A DNA stretch of 51,838 bases, from positions 1-51,838 of the forward strand of contig NZ_QUAC01000095.1 in NCBI RefSeq assembly GCF_003389455.1, in the 5' to 3' direction. A program made the translations under genes and the position numbers. A model generated the notes under the pieces. It made no database searches. It worked only from the letters and a program-made list of their open reading frames with translations, and had not been told where the DNA came from. Below, piece after piece: positions 49,065 through 51,838 of the stretch. Each line of letters starts with the position of its first letter. Within the stretch, counting starts at the first letter, position 1. The DNA comes from Streptomyces inhibens. GTDB taxonomy: Bacteria; Actinomycetota; Actinomycetes; Streptomycetales; Streptomycetaceae.

Positions 49065-50180
49065 CTACCCGCGCAGCTCCGCCGCCACCAACTCCCCTAT
49101 CTGCGCCGTGTTCAACGCCGCTCCCTTGCGCAGATTGTCCCCGCACACGAACAGCTCCAGCGCCCGCGGATCGTCCAGCGAACGCCGCACCCGCCCGACC
49201 CACGTCGGGTCCGTACCGACGACATCGGACGGGGTGGGGTACTCGCCCTCGGCCGGATCGTCGCTGAGGACGACCCCGGGAGCCGCGGCCAGGATCTCGT
49301 GCGCGCCGGCGACCGTGACCTCGTTCTCGAACCGGGCGTGCACGGCCAGCGAGTGAGTCGTGATCACCGGCACCCGCACACAGGTCGCGGTCACCGGCAG
49401 ATCCGGCAGCCCCAGGATCTTGCGGGACTCGTTACGGACCTTGAGCTCCTCCGAGGACCAGCCGTCCTCCTGGAGCGAGCCGGCCCAGGGCACGACATTG
49501 AGCGCGATCGGCGCCGGGAACGGCCCCAGGGTGTCACCGACGGCCCGCCGTACGTCACCGGGCGTCGTCCCCAGCTCCGTACCGGACACCGCGGACAGCT
49601 GCGCCCGCAACGTGTCGATGCCGGCCTTGCCCGCCCCGGAAACGGCTTGGTACGAGGAGACGATCAGCTCGCTCAGCCCGTACTCGGCATGCAGCGCGCC
49701 CAGCGCGACGATCATCGAGAGCGTCGTGCAGTTGGGGTTGGCGATGATGCCGCGCGGGCGCACCCGTGCCGTATGCGCATTGACCTCGGGCACGACCAGC
49801 GGTACGTCCGGGTCCATCCGGAACGCGCCGGAGTTGTCCACGACCACCGCGCCCTTGGACACCGCGACCGGCGCCCACTGTGCGGAGACCTCGTCGGGGA
49901 CGTCGAACATCGCGACGTCGATACCGTCGAAGGCCTCCTCGCTCAGCGCGACGACCTCGACCTCTTCGCCCCGTACGGTCAGCTTGCGGCCGGCCGAGCG
50001 GGGAGAGGCGATCAGCCGGATCTCGCCCCAGATGTCGGCCCGCTCGGACAGGATGCCCAGCAGGACCGAGCCGACGGCGCCGGTGGCACCGACGACGGCG
50101 AGATGCGGCTTGCGGGCCGTACGGGCGTCCGCCCCCGCCGTGTCAGCGAGGGACGGACGGCCCGCCTCGGCCGGAATCAT
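49065..50180 (-). CDS. asd: Aspartate-semialdehyde dehydrogenase
   Basis: A 371-residue NADP-dependent enzyme converting aspartyl phosphate to aspartate semialdehyde, the branch point for lysine, methionine and threonine and for diaminopimelate. [13 protein letters not shown] is the nucleotide-binding loop. [13 protein letters not shown] carries the catalytic Cys151, and [12 protein letters not shown] carries the catalytic His. About 24 residues precede the Rossmann fold. ATG 50180 is fixed by the 4-bp overlap with the ask stop, giving one operon ask-asd. Confidence 0.96.
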   Translation of the reverse strand: MIPAEAGRPSLADTAGADARTARKPHLAVVGATGAVGSVLLGILSERADIWGEIRLIASPRSAGRKLTVRGEEVEVVALSEEAFDGIDVAMFDVPDEVSAQWAPVAVSKGAVVVDNSGAFRMDPDVPLVVPEVNAHTARVRPRGIIANPNCTTLSMIVALGALHAEYGLSELIVSSYQAVSGAGKAGIDTLRAQLSAVSGTELGTTPGDVRRAVGDTLGPFPAPIALNVVPWAGSLQEDGWSSEELKVRNESRKILGLPDLPVTATCVRVPVITTHSLAVHARFENEVTVAGAHEILAAAPGVVLSDDPAEGEYPTPSDVVGTDPTWVGRVRRSLDDPRALELFVCGDNLRKGAALNTAQIGELVAAELRG

Positions 50181-51448
50181 CGTCCGGTGCCGCCATAGAC
50201 CACGGCCTCGTCACTCTCCGTGTCGAGACCGAAGGCGGTGTGCACGGCGCGCACGGCCTCGTTCACGTCATCGGCGCGAGTGACGACCGAGATGCGGATC
50301 TCGGAGGTCGAGATGAGCTCGATGTTCACGCCCGCGTTCGACAGCGCCTCGAAGAACGTCGCCGTGACGCCCGGGTTGGTCTTCATACCCGCGCCGACCA
50401 GCGAGATCTTGGCGATCTGGTCGTCGTAGCGCAGCGAGTCGAAGCCGACCGCCGCACGGGTCTTCTCCAGGGCCGCGACGGCCTTGCGGCCCTCGGCCTT
50501 CGGCAGCGTGAAGGAGATGTCGGTCAGACCGGTGGACGCGGCGGACACGTTCTGGACCACCATGTCGATGTTGACCTCGGAGTCCGCGATGGCACGGAAG
50601 ATCCGCGCGGCCTCGCCCGGCTTGTCCGGAACCCCGACGACCGTGACCTTCGCCTCGGAGGTGTCGTGTGCGACGCCCGAGATGATTGCCTGCTCCATCG
50701 GCTGGTCCCCTTGCGGTTCGTTGCTGACCCACGTGCCCTGCAGCCCCGAGAAGGACGAGCGGACGTGGATCGGGATGTTGTAACGGCGTGCGTACTCGAC
50801 GCACCGGTGCAGCAGCACCTTGGAGCCGGAGCTGGCCAGCTCCAGCATGTCCTCGAAGGAGATCCAGTCGATCTTCCGGGCCTTCTTCACGACCCGCGGG
50901 TCGGCGGTGAAGACACCGTCCACATCGGTGTAGATCTCACAGACCTCGGCGTCCAGCGCGGCCGCCAGCGCCACAGCGGTGGTGTCCGAGCCACCCCGCC
51001 CCAGCGTCGTGATGTCCTTCTTGTCCTGGGAAACGCCCTGGAAGCCGGCGACGATGGCGATATTGCCCTCGTCGACCGAGCTCTTGATGCGGCCCGGCGT
51101 GACATCGATGATCCGTGCCTTGTTGTGCACGGAGTCGGTGATGACACCGGCCTGGCTACCGGTGAAGGACTGCGCCTCGTGACCGAGGTTTTTGATCGCC
51201 ATCGCCAGCAGGGCCATGGAGATCCGCTCTCCGGCGGTCAGCAGCATGTCGAACTCGCGCCCCGACGGAATCGGGGACACTTCCTGAGCGAGATCGATCA
51301 GCTCGTCCGTCGTGTCGCCCATCGCCGAAACCACGACGACCACCTGGTGGCCGTTCTTCTTGGCTTCGACGACTCGCTTGGCAACGCGCTTGATGCCCTC
51401 GGCATCCGCAACGGATGAGCCGCCGTACTTCTGCACGACAAGGCCCAC
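50177..51448 (-). CDS. ask: Aspartate kinase
   Basis: A 423-residue aspartokinase, first enzyme of the aspartate pathway. [23 protein letters not shown] is the K-Y-GG-S-S active-site start. [41 protein letters not shown] is the nucleotide/aspartate site. Two C-terminal ACT domains ([33 protein letters not shown] and [42 protein letters not shown]) confer feedback control by lysine and threonine. An internal start for a beta subunit, known in this class, is possible near [13 protein letters not shown] 51448 has GAGGAGC 6 nt upstream. Confidence 0.96.
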   Translation of the reverse strand: MGLVVQKYGGSSVADAEGIKRVAKRVVEAKKNGHQVVVVVSAMGDTTDELIDLAQEVSPIPSGREFDMLLTAGERISMALLAMAIKNLGHEAQSFTGSQAGVITDSVHNKARIIDVTPGRIKSSVDEGNIAIVAGFQGVSQDKKDITTLGRGGSDTTAVALAAALDAEVCEIYTDVDGVFTADPRVVKKARKIDWISFEDMLELASSGSKVLLHRCVEYARRYNIPIHVRSSFSGLQGTWVSNEPQGDQPMEQAIISGVAHDTSEAKVTVVGVPDKPGEAARIFRAIADSEVNIDMVVQNVSAASTGLTDISFTLPKAEGRKAVAALEKTRAAVGFDSLRYDDQIAKISLVGAGMKTNPGVTATFFEALSNAGVNIELISTSEIRISVVTRADDVNEAVRAVHTAFGLDTESDEAVVYGGTGR

Positions 51449-51714
51449 GTGCGCTCCTCGCAACTGTCTCTTCGGGAGTTTCCTCCCGGACCCCCGGAAA
51501 TGGGGGTACTGCGGTCGGCTCAGTCTAACGAGCAAGCGGAGTCCGCCCTGCTGATACCACATCGTGAGACACAAAACTCACTGGTCGATCACCACACGAT
51601 CACCAGGATCACCGTGGCGCAGCCACAGTAACCACCTGACCCATGAGTTCCACGTCTCCGCGGCGGCTCCGCATGACGCCCCTTCGCGCCCGCTCGGCTG
51701 GCACATGCCCGCTC
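51449..51714. other. ask upstream region
   Basis: No gene is visible. The ask promoter should lie here, but I cannot place it. Confidence 0.4.
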
Positions 51715-51838
51715 AGCACCGGTACACACGAAAACGTAACCCAGGTCACAGCGCTCGGGCCCGGGGACGGCCGCCGCGGCGGCCGTCCCCGGGCCCGAGC
51801 GCTGTGACCTGGGTTACGTTTTCGTGTGTACCGGTGCT
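51715..51838. repeat. Perfect 124-nt palindrome at the end of the record
   Basis: 62-bp arms (51715-51776 with 51777-51838) with no loop; the last base of the window is the end of the right arm. Perfect symmetry ending exactly at the record end suggests a foldback artefact or a contig end. Confidence 0.9.

Overview
The window is high-GC actinobacterial DNA, almost certainly Streptomyces. The evidence is strong third-position GC bias, GTG starts, a WhiB-like WblA, SigE-family sigma factors, a Streptomyces-type 224-residue Crp, and a core gene order (nhaA, marP, nudix, nth, crp, arsA pair, wblA, PBP, yqeY, metallophosphoesterase, ..., sigE-type sigma, asd, ask) that I recall from the chromosomal arm-proximal core of Streptomyces genomes. 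That last point is memory, not a search.

Layout. (1) 1-20.7 kb is core chromosome: nhaA, a holin-fold membrane protein and an alpha/beta hydrolase (+); MarP, NUDIX and endonuclease III (-); Crp (+); a nucleotidyltransferase; MBL hydrolase and NUDIX (-); RidA and a DUF4177-like protein (-); two ArsA-type ATPases (+); WblA (-); a class A penicillin-binding protein (+); YqeY (-); a metallophosphoesterase; and a Pr6Pr membrane protein. (2) At 20,720 an intact tRNA-Pro(CGG) begins. The last 42 bases of the tRNA plus 12 bases downstream (54 bp) recur at 30,967-31,020. The ~10.2 kb between these copies is a degenerate integrated island. It holds a zinc-finger HNH nuclease, an XRE-DUF488 fusion and an uncharacterised zinc-motif protein (a candidate three-gene system); a 5'-truncated tyrosine integrase joined to a permease remnant; an ECF sigma factor with a membrane partner; a second SecY followed by the first codons of adk; two helix-turn-helix proteins; and several gene ruins. 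(3) Directly beyond the island (31.2-36.4 kb, minus strand) is a compact operon with three 4-bp overlaps: class III nucleotide cyclase, large P-loop-like protein, unknown 306-residue protein, and a Pycsar-effector-like membrane protein, preceded by a Crp/Fnr regulator with an intact cyclic-nucleotide cassette. The cyclase tail and the N-terminus of the P-loop-like protein share a 17-residue motif, which suggests homotypic assembly. (4) 36.7-51.8 kb returns to ordinary genes: TetR and P450, a lipoprotein, a methyltransferase, an S9 peptidase, a CDF transporter, SURF1, a sigma factor with membrane partner, and asd-ask.

The strongest candidates for undescribed biology are the cyclase/P-loop/Pycsar-like operon with its shared motif, and the HNH / XRE-DUF488 / C-x4-C-x-GH cassette inside the tRNA-Pro island. 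The divergent SecY carried with an adk fragment is also unusual. The record ends in a perfect 124-nt foldback palindrome that may be a contig-end artefact.
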